NCBI RefSeq assembly: GCF_014290175.1
Contig: NZ_JACOOR010000007.1
Span: forward strand, 1-64,000
Direction of reading: 5' to 3'
DNA length: 64,000 nt
From: Anaerosacchariphilus hominis
Lineage (GTDB): Bacteria; Bacillota; Clostridia; Lachnospirales; Lachnospiraceae
The notes beneath the pieces were generated by a model. It had not been told where the DNA came from. It did no database searches and was given only the letters and a program-made list of their open reading frames with translations. Positions 1-6,763 of the stretch are shown here, one piece after another (the stretch's first letter is position 1; each line of letters begins with the position of its first letter). A program made the translations under genes and the position numbers.

Positions 1-116
1 GATATCCCATTCGAAAGAAGTAAGACCCCTTGAAGACGACAAGGTAGATAGGGCAGAGGTGGAAGTGTGGTAACACATGGAGCTGACTGTTACTAATAGG
101 TCGAGGGCTTGACCAA
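1..116 (+). rRNA. 23S ribosomal RNA, 3' end (partial)
   Basis: The first ~116 bases match the conserved 3' end of bacterial 23S rRNA: the stretch ending GGTAACACATGGAGCTGACT, then TACTAATAGGTCGAGGGCTTG. The gene enters from outside the window on the plus strand. The mature 3' end is placed at about 116 by analogy with other Firmicutes and may be off by a few bases. No 5S rRNA follows before the next tRNA. Confidence 0.95.
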
Positions 117-358
117 GAGCGGAGAGAGCGGTCAGACGGAACAGATGCGGAGAAGAGGAGTGCTGGCACTCCGAAGCAAAGCAGATGTGACGGCTGAGCA
201 TTCGCGGAGCGAAGGCACGAAGAAGCGCGCAAGCGGTTCTGAGTGACTGGTCTCGTGCGAGTAAAGAAAGCAAAATCTTCGCGAAGCGTCATAGGATAGA
301 AAATGTCTAAAAGATATGCAGTATATAGTTTTGAAGGTACAAAAAATTACCTGAACAC
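117..358 (+). other. 23S-to-tRNA spacer without 5S rRNA
   Basis: About 240 bases with no convincing ORF and no 5S rRNA. The stretch is rich in short inverted arms such as GAGTGC-tg-GCACTC near 160-173, which may be rRNA processing stems. Its last third reads like a usual 23S-5S spacer but runs into a tRNA promoter instead. Confidence 0.6.
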
Positions 359-387
359 TTGACATACGTTGGGTGATCAGGTATTAT
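359..387 (+). promoter_or_regulatory. Promoter of tRNA-Asn
   Basis: TTGACA at 359-364, a 17-base spacer, then TATTAT at 382-387. It lies 19 bases upstream of tRNA-Asn, so the tRNA can be transcribed independently of the rRNA operon. Confidence 0.75.
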
Positions 388-405
388 GGTATCTGAATTA
401 AATAT

Positions 406-477
406 TCCTCGATAGCTCAGTGGTAGAGCGTTCGGCTGTTAACCGAAATGTCGTAGGTTCGAGCCCTACTCGGGGAG
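406..477 (+). tRNA. tRNA-Asn (anticodon GTT)
   Basis: A 72-base cloverleaf. The acceptor strands TCCTCGA and TCGGGGA pair with one G-U. The anticodon arm TTCGGCTGTTAACCGAA carries GTT, and the T arm is GTAGG-TTCGAGC-CCTAC. The 3' CCA is not encoded. An intrinsic terminator follows directly. Confidence 0.95.
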
Positions 478-481
478 CTTA

Positions 482-514
482 AAAACCCTGTAAGCGTTGC
501 TTACAGGTTTTTTT
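482..514 (+). terminator. Terminator after tRNA-Asn
   Basis: A perfect 9-bp stem CCTGTAAGC / GCTTACAGG with a GTT loop, preceded by A residues and followed by seven T residues. Confidence 0.93.
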
Positions 515-594
515 GTGGGTGCAATTTGTGTGAAAAGAAAAATAGTCCTCCCGTTTTTTGATATGCTCTCCGGGAGGACTTGTATTTTGTTATT

Positions 595-1125
595 TTACTG
601 TACCTGCTCCCAGGGCTGCAGAGGAGCCAGGAAACCTGCCTCCTGGAGCTTTTGCTGGATCATATCCAGGCGTTCCGGGGTATCGGCGGCCACCAGATGA
701 TAGTGATAGCCGGAGGTGGCGTTGCTTAAGACACTGGAGCGGCTATTTTTCAGAGTTTCCATAAACTCATATACATCCTGGCGGGAACGGATATCCATAT
801 CGGCCGAAATCCGGCCGTAGAGCCGGTGGCTGATGCTGATATTCTTGATGTGGCCGCCACAGTCCACGATAAGGTTCATCTCATCGGCAGTTTGCGCCGG
901 CGTGTGGCAGACTTTGAACTCACGGGCGCTGCCATTGTCCTGCTGGAGGACATAGCCCCGGGTGGTAGACAGAATACCGGGGGTGGAGACCCGTATCACG
1001 GCCATATCCTGCACGATCACCTGACGGCTTACCCCGAAGTGTGCGGCTAATTCTTTGGCGGCCACAGGGGCGTCAGCCTTTTTCAAAAGTTGTAAAATCT
1101 CTGTTCTGCGCTGTGCGGTTGTCAT
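595..1125 (-). CDS. niaR: Niacin-responsive transcriptional repressor NiaR
   Basis: 176 residues, the usual length for the NiaR/YrxA family that represses NAD salvage and niacin uptake genes when nicotinic acid is present. An N-terminal winged helix (about 6-60) contains the recognition segment VSRQVIVQDMAVIR. A 3H domain follows (about 75-170) with the histidines that name it, including H74, H141 and H143 in a YHYH segment. No niacin gene lies next to it, so its targets are elsewhere. A palindrome sits inside its own promoter, suggesting autoregulation. The ATG at 1125 is the only good start, with a weak AGGAG site about 13 bases upstream. The family call is firm; the effector is inferred from the family. 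Confidence 0.9.
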   Translation of the reverse strand: MTTAQRRTEILQLLKKADAPVAAKELAAHFGVSRQVIVQDMAVIRVSTPGILSTTRGYVLQQDNGSAREFKVCHTPAQTADEMNLIVDCGGHIKNISISHRLYGRISADMDIRSRQDVYEFMETLKNSRSSVLSNATSGYHYHLVAADTPERLDMIQQKLQEAGFLAPLQPWEQVQ

Positions 1126-1164
1126 GATACAGAAGTACTCCTCTCTATAGGGTTTCTGTATTCC

Positions 1165-1193
1165 ATTGTAACACCTGGCTGGACAGGTGGCAA
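1165..1193 (-). promoter_or_regulatory. niaR promoter with internal operator palindrome
   Basis: On the minus strand TTGCCA (1188-1193), a 17-base spacer, then TACAAT (1165-1170). The spacer is filled by an inverted repeat CACCTG-N6-CAGGTG (1172-1189), a position where a bound repressor would block polymerase. Autoregulation by NiaR is an inference. Confidence 0.6.
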
Positions 1194-1251
1194 GACAGAG
1201 CAGAAATATAATAAAAATGTGAAAAATGTAGTTTATGGGGGTGGGATATGA

Positions 1252-1257
1252 TATAAT
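1252..1257 (+). promoter_or_regulatory. Probable -10 box for the hydroxyacid dehydrogenase
   Basis: A consensus TATAAT 124 bases upstream of the dehydrogenase start. The -35 region is poor. A run of palindromes (1260-1353) lies between it and the gene, giving a structured leader. Confidence 0.45.
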
Positions 1258-1259
1258 GA

Positions 1260-1353
1260 GCGCAAGCGAGTCAACATACTCGTATGATTGACGAGCGGCG
1301 AATGTTGATTATGAATCGAAGATTCATAATCTAATGTCGTCAGACGACAGAAT
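1260..1353. repeat. Palindrome cluster in leader of dehydrogenase
   Basis: Three inverted repeats in tandem: arms CTCGT / ACGAG around 1279-1296, ATTATGAATC-GAA-GATTCATAAT at about 1308-1331, and GTCGTC-A-GACGAC at about 1337-1349. No T tract follows, so these are not ordinary terminators. They could be a dispersed repeat or a folded 5' leader. Confidence 0.5.
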
Positions 1354-1380
1354 TTCACAAAGACACAGGAGAGAAAGAGC

Positions 1381-2346
1381 ATGAAAATCGTAGTATTAGA
1401 CGGTTACACGGAGAATCCCGGAGATTTAAGCTGGGGAGAACTGGAGAAGCTGGGAGAGTTCACAGTTTATGACAGAACCTCTCTGACAGACGAGAACGAG
1501 GCCATAGAGCGCATTGGCGATGCGGAGATCGTGATTACCAATAAGACTCCGATTACAAAGAAAGTGCTGGACAGCTGTCCGGGCATTAAATATATCGGCG
1601 TGCTGGCCACAGGCTACAATGTGGTGGACTACGCCTGCGCAGGAGAGAAAGGCATTCCGGTCACCAATGTACCGGGCTACGGAACAGACACAGTAGCTCA
1701 GTTCGCCTTTGGATTGCTGTTGGAGATTTGCCACCATGTGGCTCATCATTCCCAGGCAGTGCATGAGGGGCGCTGGGAGAACTGCCCGGACTTCTGCTTC
1801 TGCGATTATCCGCAGATCGAGCTGGCCGGAAAGACCATGGGAATCATTGGTTTCGGCAGAATCGGCCAGAAGGTGGGAACCATTGCAAAGGCTTTTGGCA
1901 TGAAGGTATTGGCTCATTCTCCTCACGAGCATGAGAGCGGAAAAGCCATCGGAACCTATGTAGATCTGGATACGTTGCTCAGAGAATCCGACGTAATTTC
2001 CCTGCACTGCCCCTTATTCCCGGCTACAGAGGGTATCATCAATAAAGAAACTATCGGAAAGATGAAGGACGGCGTCATCATCCTGAACAACAGCCGCGGC
2101 CCGCTGGTGGTGGAGCAGGATCTGGCTGACGCCCTGAACAGCGGCAAAGTGCTGGCTGCAGGTGTAGACGTGGTAAGCTCCGAGCCCATCCACGGGGACA
2201 ATCCTCTTCTGGACGCGAAGAACTGCTTTATTACGCCCCATATCGCCTGGGCCACCAAGGAAGCCCGCCAGCGTATCATGGACTGCACCCTGAAGAATCT
2301 GCAGGCATTTCTGGACGGAGAACCGGTGAATGTGGTAAACGGGTAG
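1381..2346 (+). CDS. D-2-hydroxyacid dehydrogenase (NAD-dependent)
   Basis: 321 residues, the normal size for the D-isomer-specific 2-hydroxyacid dehydrogenase family (glycerate/hydroxypyruvate reductase branch), cytosolic. The NAD-binding Rossmann motif G-F-G-R-I-G is at 157-162. The catalytic triad is visible: R239 in NNSRGPLV, E268 in SSEP, and H287 in ITPHIAW. The reaction is reversible reduction of a 2-keto acid to the D-hydroxy acid. The substrate cannot be read from the sequence; glycerate or a longer keto acid are both possible. The gene is monocistronic, with an AGGAGAGAAAG ribosome site before the ATG and its own terminator. Confidence 0.9.
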   Translation: MKIVVLDGYTENPGDLSWGELEKLGEFTVYDRTSLTDENEAIERIGDAEIVITNKTPITKKVLDSCPGIKYIGVLATGYNVVDYACAGEKGIPVTNVPGYGTDTVAQFAFGLLLEICHHVAHHSQAVHEGRWENCPDFCFCDYPQIELAGKTMGIIGFGRIGQKVGTIAKAFGMKVLAHSPHEHESGKAIGTYVDLDTLLRESDVISLHCPLFPATEGIINKETIGKMKDGVIILNNSRGPLVVEQDLADALNSGKVLAAGVDVVSSEPIHGDNPLLDAKNCFITPHIAWATKEARQRIMDCTLKNLQAFLDGEPVNVVNG

Positions 2347-2371
2347 GAAAATAAAAGCTTCAGATGCTCAT

Positions 2372-2408
2372 CGGCTGTGCGTATAAAATTTCGCACAGCC
2401 GGTTCTTT
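2372..2408 (+). terminator. Terminator after the hydroxyacid dehydrogenase
   Basis: A 10-bp stem CGGCTGTGCG / CGCACAGCCG with an AT-rich loop, followed by GTTCTTTG. The T tract is imperfect but the stem is strong. Confidence 0.75.
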
Positions 2409-2484
2409 GACTGAATGGGCAGAGCGGACAACCCGCTGGTCCTCCGGAGAGAGCCAAAAAACTTGAAAAAAGAAGAAAAAACCC

Positions 2485-2513
2485 TTGCAAATCCCGATAA
2501 ACTATGATAATAT
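2485..2513 (+). promoter_or_regulatory. Promoter of tRNA-Glu/tRNA-Cys
   Basis: TTGCAA at 2485-2490, a 17-base spacer, then TAATAT at 2508-2513, which overlaps a second TATAAT. It lies 57 bases before tRNA-Glu and probably drives both tRNAs. Confidence 0.65.
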
Positions 2514-2569
2514 AATCGGGCACGGCAAAAGAACCGAGCTAACGCCCATCCAAAGGGGCAGACAAATAA

Positions 2570-2641
2570 GGCTCCTTGGTCAAGCGGTTAAGACATCGCC
2601 CTTTCACGGCGGTAACACGGGTTCGATTCCCGTAGGAGTCA
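2570..2641 (+). tRNA. tRNA-Glu (anticodon TTC)
   Basis: The acceptor strands GGCTCCT and AGGAGTC pair with one G-U. The anticodon loop CCTTTCA carries TTC, and the T arm is ACGGG-TTCGATT-CCCGT. CCA is not encoded. It is followed 49 bases later by tRNA-Cys, probably on the same transcript. Confidence 0.95.
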
Positions 2642-2690
2642 TTTATATCTTGACGGAATAGATTCGTTGTGATATACTATGATAGTTGAT

Positions 2691-2761
2691 GGCGACATAG
2701 CCAAGTGGTAAGGCGTGGGTCTGCAACACCCTGATCACCAGTTCAAATCTGGTTGTCGCCT
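2691..2761 (+). tRNA. tRNA-Cys (anticodon GCA)
   Basis: A 71-base cloverleaf. The acceptor strands GGCGACA / TGTCGCC pair perfectly, the anticodon is GCA, and the discriminator base is T, as expected for cysteine tRNA. The T arm is CCAG-TTCAAAT-CTGG. CCA is not encoded. Confidence 0.95.
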
Positions 2762-2765
2762 CTAA

Positions 2766-2807
2766 AAAGAACTGATTTTTCAAAATGAAAAATCAGTTCT
2801 TTTTTTC
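2766..2807. terminator. Bidirectional terminator, tRNA-Cys / permease
   Basis: A long stem AAGAACTGATTTTTC / GAAAAATCAGTTCTT with an AAAAT loop, followed by seven T residues on the plus strand and A-flanked on the other side. It separates the tRNA transcript from the convergent permease gene. Confidence 0.9.
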
Positions 2808-2809
2808 TG

Positions 2810-3502
2810 TTATTTCCCCCAAAGCACCTTAAAAAACAGCACCGTCAGCACAAACAGAATAATGGGCCGCACGATGCGGGAGCCGTTCTTTACCACCATG
2901 CCGGATCCCAGGTAGTTGCCTGCGATGCAGCAGGCGGCGGCCGGGAGGCCCAGGGCGAAGAAGACTTTACCGTTCAGAAGAAAGACGGTGAGGGCGCCGA
3001 TATTGGAAGCTAGGTTCACGGCCTTGGTGTTGGCGGAGGCCGTCAGCAGGTCGATGCGGGCCAGGCCCGTGTACAGCAGAATCAGGAAGGTGCCGGTGCC
3101 GGGGCCGTAGAAGCCGTCGTACATACCTACGAGAAAGGAGGCCGGCATGGAGACCAAAAAGGTATTCCCCCGTGACAGAGGTTCTTTTTCGTGGCTGTTC
3201 AGCTCCTTTTTCCGAAGCACGTAATAGGCCACGATGGGAAGCACCGGAAGAAGCATGTAGCGGATCAGTTGATCGCTGGCCAGCAGAGCCAGATTTGATC
3301 CCAGGCTGGAGCCGATGAGGGAGCAGAGAACGCAGGCGCCGGCCAGTGGCAGATCCATGTAGCGGAAGAGCCGGACGGCGGAAATGGTGGTTCCGATGGA
3401 GGAGGACAGCTTATTGGTGGCCAGGGCCGTATGGGGAGGCAGACCGGCAAAGAGATAGGCAGGCAGGGAGATCAGGCCGCCGCCTCCGCCGATGGAGTCC
3501 AC
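2810..3502 (-). CDS. TauE/SafE family permease (probable anion exporter), 5' end unclear
   Basis: About 230 residues of a TauE/SafE (DUF81) membrane protein, a family of sulfite, sulfonate or organic acid exporters. Several hydrophobic helices are visible, with the family's glycine-rich DSIGGGGGLISLPAYL near the start and a second repeat-like half with MYDGFYGPGTGTFLIL. Only a GTG at 3502 opens the frame. The codons before it still encode the expected CPLVFLAGF, but a TGA lies 14 codons upstream, and the nearest ATG (about 3545) is out of frame and inside the -10 box. Either translation starts at GTG/CTG or the first helix has been damaged by a frameshift. The substrate is unknown. Confidence 0.75.
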   Translation of the reverse strand: MDSIGGGGGLISLPAYLFAGLPPHTALATNKLSSSIGTTISAVRLFRYMDLPLAGACVLCSLIGSSLGSNLALLASDQLIRYMLLPVLPIVAYYVLRKKELNSHEKEPLSRGNTFLVSMPASFLVGMYDGFYGPGTGTFLILLYTGLARIDLLTASANTKAVNLASNIGALTVFLLNGKVFFALGLPAAACCIAGNYLGSGMVVKNGSRIVRPIILFVLTVLFFKVLWGK

Positions 3503-3543
3503 GAATCCGGCCAGGAAAACCAGGGGACAGAGATACTGCTGTC

Positions 3544-3572
3544 ATTTTACCGAACGCGGAAGCGGCTGTCAA
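3544..3572 (-). promoter_or_regulatory. Promoter of the TauE-type permease
   Basis: On the minus strand TTGACA (3567-3572), a 17-base spacer, then TAAAAT (3544-3549). Transcription would start near 3537, leaving only ~35 bases before the GTG with no clear ribosome site. Confidence 0.7.
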
Positions 3573-3585
3573 ATACAAAAAGTCT

Positions 3586-3614
3586 TTGTCCTGGGCTGTG
3601 GGACGTAGTATAAT
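3586..3614 (+). promoter_or_regulatory. Promoter of the PfkB kinase operon
   Basis: TTGTCC (3586-3591), a 17-base spacer, then a perfect TATAAT (3609-3614), 30 bases before the kinase ATG. It is divergent from the permease promoter, with only 13 bases between the two -35 boxes. Confidence 0.75.
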
Positions 3615-3644
3615 AAGAAAAAACGGACGGGGAGAAGGAACGGT

Positions 3645-4589
3645 ATGGGATATGATATTGTGACAATGGGGCCTCTGCTCTGTGAAATCATGCGGAAAGA
3701 GCTGGATAAGCCGCTGGATCGACCGGCGGACTTTACGGGACCCTATCCCAGCGGGGATACGGCCATCATGCTGAATGCGGCGGCCAGACTGGGGGCCAGG
3801 TGCGCCATGATCGGCGTGGTGGGAGATGACGGCTTCGGAAGATGTGTGACAGATCGGCTGAAGGAGAACGGCGTGGACTGCTCCATGATCCGGGTACACC
3901 CGGAGGCGGCCACGGGAACAGCCTTTGTGTGCTATTATTCGGACGGAAGCAGGAACTTTCTGTTCCATGTACACCATGCGGCACCGGGCATGCTGGAGCC
4001 GGAGGATGTGAAGCCGGAGAAGCTGGCGGGAAGTAAATGGCTTCATGTGAGCGGCTTTACCATGTCGGTGAATCAGGCCAGCGCAGAGGCGATCTATAAA
4101 ATGGTAGAGACGGCGTCGCCGGAGTCAAAGGTCTGCTTTGACCCGAATATCCGGCCTGAGGCTCTGAGCGAGGAAGAGATTCGGAAGCTTTGTATGCCGG
4201 TGATCCGGCGGGCAGACATCATTTTCCCCAGCAAGTCCGAGGCGGCTATGCTGACCGGCTGTGCCACAGACGAGGAAGGCTGCAGAAGCTGGGCGGCAGA
4301 TGGAAAAATCGTAGTGCTGAAAAATGGCGATCAGGGCTGTCGGATCTACAGCGGGACGGAAGCCTTCGACGTGCCGGGCTTTTCTGTGGAAGAGGTGGAT
4401 CCTACGGGAGCCGGAGATACTTTCTGCGGAGCTTTCCTGACAGGGCTGACGGAGGGAATGAGCCTGGAGGACTGCGGCCGCTTCGCCAACGCAGCGGGAG
4501 CCATGTCCGTGCGGAAGCAGGGACCCATGGAGGGAGCGCCCTCCCGGGCAGAGCTGGAGGCATTTTTACAGGAACAGACAAATACGTAA
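3645..4589 (+). CDS. PfkB-family carbohydrate kinase
   Basis: 314 residues, typical for the ribokinase/fructokinase family of cytosolic ATP-dependent sugar kinases. The second family signature DPTGAGDTF is at 252-260 with catalytic D258. The substrate-side glycine motif is PSGDTAIMLNAAARLG at 35-50, and FDPNIRPEAL at 165-174 is typical of the fructokinase/KDG kinase branch. The sugar cannot be determined: fructose and 2-keto-3-deoxygluconate are candidates. A GGGGAGAAGGA ribosome site precedes the ATG. It heads a run of plus-strand genes reaching the sirtuin, though these look functionally unrelated. Confidence 0.85.
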   Translation: MGYDIVTMGPLLCEIMRKELDKPLDRPADFTGPYPSGDTAIMLNAAARLGARCAMIGVVGDDGFGRCVTDRLKENGVDCSMIRVHPEAATGTAFVCYYSDGSRNFLFHVHHAAPGMLEPEDVKPEKLAGSKWLHVSGFTMSVNQASAEAIYKMVETASPESKVCFDPNIRPEALSEEEIRKLCMPVIRRADIIFPSKSEAAMLTGCATDEEGCRSWAADGKIVVLKNGDQGCRIYSGTEAFDVPGFSVEEVDPTGAGDTFCGAFLTGLTEGMSLEDCGRFANAAGAMSVRKQGPMEGAPSRAELEAFLQEQTNT

Positions 4590-4609
4590 TATAAAATAAG
4601 GAGATGACT

Positions 4610-4837
4610 ATGAAATTCAAGGAGCAATATCTTCAGGGGAAGATTCCCTTTGAGGAGATCGATAAATACATTGAGGACTGGGGAAACAGTGACGAGACCT
4701 GCACCCTGCGGGAGTATCTGGGACTGAACGCGGAGGAAGAGGACGTGTGGATCTCGGACAGCGACGAGGCACTGCAGGAGCTGCTGGATCAGCAGAAAAA
4801 GCAGACCGTTTGTGTGTACACCGGAACGGCCTGGTAA
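4610..4837 (+). CDS. Conserved small acidic protein of unknown function
   Basis: 75 residues, strongly acidic in the middle (LNAEEEDVWISDSDEALQELLDQQ). There is no membrane segment or recognised domain. The ATG at 4610 is chosen over the one at 4604 because AAGGAG (4598-4603) abuts the first ATG but is 6 bases from the second. It starts 20 bases after the kinase stop, so it is probably co-transcribed. The compact acidic helix suggests a protein-binding role, but nothing shows a partner. Confidence 0.75.
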   Translation: MKFKEQYLQGKIPFEEIDKYIEDWGNSDETCTLREYLGLNAEEEDVWISDSDEALQELLDQQKKQTVCVYTGTAW

Positions 4838-4869
4838 TACAGACAAAAAGACAGATGGAGGATTGAAAA

Positions 4870-5283
4870 ATGGAAAGCAGAATACAGAAGACATTGGAGA
4901 ATCACGCAAAGGGATATAACTGTGCCCAGGCAGTAGCCTGCGCTTACTGCGATCTGGTAGGAATGGACGAGCAAAGCGTATTCCGTGCCACAGAGGCCTT
5001 TGGTCTCGGTATGGGCGGCATGCAGGCCACCTGTGGAGCCGTGTCGGGCGCGGTGCTGCTGGCCGGACTGAAGAGCAGCTGCGGCGATCTGGAGGCACCC
5101 GTGAGCAAGGGAAAGACCTACCAGATATCCAAAAAGATCGTGGAGGGCTTTCAGAAAAAGAACGGTTCCACAGTCTGTAAGGATTTGAAGGGCGTAGAGA
5201 CCGGAGAGAGACTGCGCTCCTGTGACGGCTGTATCGAGGACGCAGCTGCGCTGGTGGAGCAGATTTTATTTGCGGAAGAATAA
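4870..5283 (+). CDS. C_GCAxxG_C_C family redox-type protein
   Basis: 137 residues matching the C_GCAxxG_C_C family: YNCAQAVACAYCDL near 18-31, CGAVSGAVLLAG near 56-67, and further cysteines (C76, C100, C117, C120) in the spacing expected. The family is common in strict anaerobes and is thought to bind a metal or Fe-S centre in electron transfer, but the activity is not established. There is no signal peptide, so it is cytosolic. It follows the small acidic protein by 32 bases with a GGAGGA ribosome site. No redox partner lies beside it. Confidence 0.8.
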   Translation: MESRIQKTLENHAKGYNCAQAVACAYCDLVGMDEQSVFRATEAFGLGMGGMQATCGAVSGAVLLAGLKSSCGDLEAPVSKGKTYQISKKIVEGFQKKNGSTVCKDLKGVETGERLRSCDGCIEDAAALVEQILFAEE

Positions 5284-5309
5284 AGCTTCCGGCTGAAAGA
5301 GGAGAGAAT

Positions 5310-5909
5310 ATGACAGAGATCCGCCTGGCAAGGACAGCACCGGGAGAAGATCCGTCTACGGCAGCCAGAAGGCTGCTTACGTCTGCGCTTGAAACAGAAT
5401 ATGGGATTCCGGCGTCCGCTTTTCAGGTGGAAAAGGATGAAAAAGGGAAGCCCTATCTGGCCGGATACTCTCATATCCATATCAGCATTTCCCACAGCGG
5501 CCCTTACATCGCCTGCGCCTTTGGGGAGAGACCGGTGGGTGTGGACGTGGAAATGTGGAAAACACACCCGAAATGGCGGCGGATCGTGGATAAACTGCAT
5601 TCCCGGGAGCGAGAAGAACTGCTTCAGAGCTGCGGTGGTGTGATTTCCGGGGATACAGAAGAACCGGTGAGAGAGTTCTGCGGTCTCTGGGTACGAAAAG
5701 AAAGCTTTTTGAAAGCCATCGGGGAAGGCCTGCGGGTGCCTCTGGATCTCTTTGACACCACCGGGGAATGGGTAGAGCAGGAGCTTTCGCCGGAGCGGTG
5801 GAGGCTCTGGCAGTACGAGCCGGAGGAAGGCTGCAGTCTGGCAGTCTGTATGGTCGGAGACGATGGGACGGAGCCGCATTTGCAGCTGGATCTTTTTTCC
5901 GGAGTCTGA
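5310..5909 (+). CDS. 4'-phosphopantetheinyl transferase superfamily protein
   Basis: 199 residues of the Sfp-type phosphopantetheinyl transferase fold, which moves the CoA phosphopantetheine arm to a carrier-protein serine. Magnesium-binding D79 and E81 lie in GVDVE, and the second motif WVRKESFLKAIGEGL (127-141) supplies the catalytic K-E pair. The P-loop-like ISHSGPYIACAF precedes them. The length is slightly short for Sfp (224) but normal for clostridial members. No carrier protein, polyketide or peptide synthetase gene is nearby, so it may serve the fatty-acid carrier or a distant pathway. AGAGGAGAG gives a good ribosome site. Confidence 0.88.
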   Translation: MTEIRLARTAPGEDPSTAARRLLTSALETEYGIPASAFQVEKDEKGKPYLAGYSHIHISISHSGPYIACAFGERPVGVDVEMWKTHPKWRRIVDKLHSREREELLQSCGGVISGDTEEPVREFCGLWVRKESFLKAIGEGLRVPLDLFDTTGEWVEQELSPERWRLWQYEPEEGCSLAVCMVGDDGTEPHLQLDLFSGV

Positions 5910-5938
5910 TAGAATGGGGACAGAGTGAGGAGGATATG

Positions 5939-6745
5939 ATGAAAAAAGGCAGAAAAAAGAAAAAAAGAGGAATGTCCATGCCGCTGATTCTGGCCATGGG
6001 CGTTTGCGTGATTGTATTGGCGGTAAGTATCTGGCAGCTTTCGAGTATCTTCCTGGAGTATAAGGCAGGAACCGATGAGTATGAGAAGCTGCAGGATACT
6101 TTTGCGCCGGAGGAGCCGTCAGAAGTGAACGAAGACGATGGGGAAAAGGACGACGGTACGGCGACTGAGGACACAGATGGGGAGGAGACCGTAAAGCGAG
6201 TGGCGGTCAGCGAGCTTCAGGCCCAGAATCCCGATACTGTGGGCTGGATCCAGATTCCCGGAACCGGGATCAGCTATCCGCTGATGCATACCGGGGATGA
6301 TTCCTATTATCTGAACCATACTTTCAGCAAAAAGGTGAACAGCGCAGGAAGCATCTTTATGGAGACCCTGAATAATCCGGATTTTTCAGATCTGCACACG
6401 ATCATTTACGGTCATAATATGAAAAATGGTTCCATGTTCGCGGGACTGAAGGAGTATCGTTCAGCGTCCTACATGGTGACCCACCCGAATATCTATGTGG
6501 ATCTGGCGGACGGAACCCATGCATATCAGGTGTTTTCCGTCTATGAGGCGGATGCCGACAGCGACAGCTATACCATCGGCTTCGCACCGGATGAGCAGTA
6601 TGAGACATTTTTGAGCACCATCAAGTCCCGCTCCCAGTATGACACAGGCGTGGAGGTGACGAAGGAGGATTCCATCATTACCCTGTCCACCTGTACCAGG
6701 AATGGGGAGAAGCGGTTTGTGGTGCATGCGAAGAAGCTGTATTGA
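5939..6745 (+). CDS. Class B sortase
   Basis: 268 residues. A lysine/arginine-rich cytosolic tail (2-10) precedes one transmembrane helix (about 13-36), then an acidic linker (57-85) and the sortase barrel. Catalytic residues are H159 in IIYGHNM, C252 in ITLSTCT and R259. The extra N-terminal helices and the YLNHTFSKK segment fit class B, whose members attach proteins to peptidoglycan or build surface structures. No LPXTG-type substrate or pilin gene is adjacent, so the substrate lies elsewhere. AGGAGG at 5928-5933 favours the second of two adjacent ATGs (5939 rather than 5936). Confidence 0.92.
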   Translation: MKKGRKKKKRGMSMPLILAMGVCVIVLAVSIWQLSSIFLEYKAGTDEYEKLQDTFAPEEPSEVNEDDGEKDDGTATEDTDGEETVKRVAVSELQAQNPDTVGWIQIPGTGISYPLMHTGDDSYYLNHTFSKKVNSAGSIFMETLNNPDFSDLHTIIYGHNMKNGSMFAGLKEYRSASYMVTHPNIYVDLADGTHAYQVFSVYEADADSDSYTIGFAPDEQYETFLSTIKSRSQYDTGVEVTKEDSIITLSTCTRNGEKRFVVHAKKLY

Positions 6746-6763
6746 GCATAGGGGGAGGTTTCT

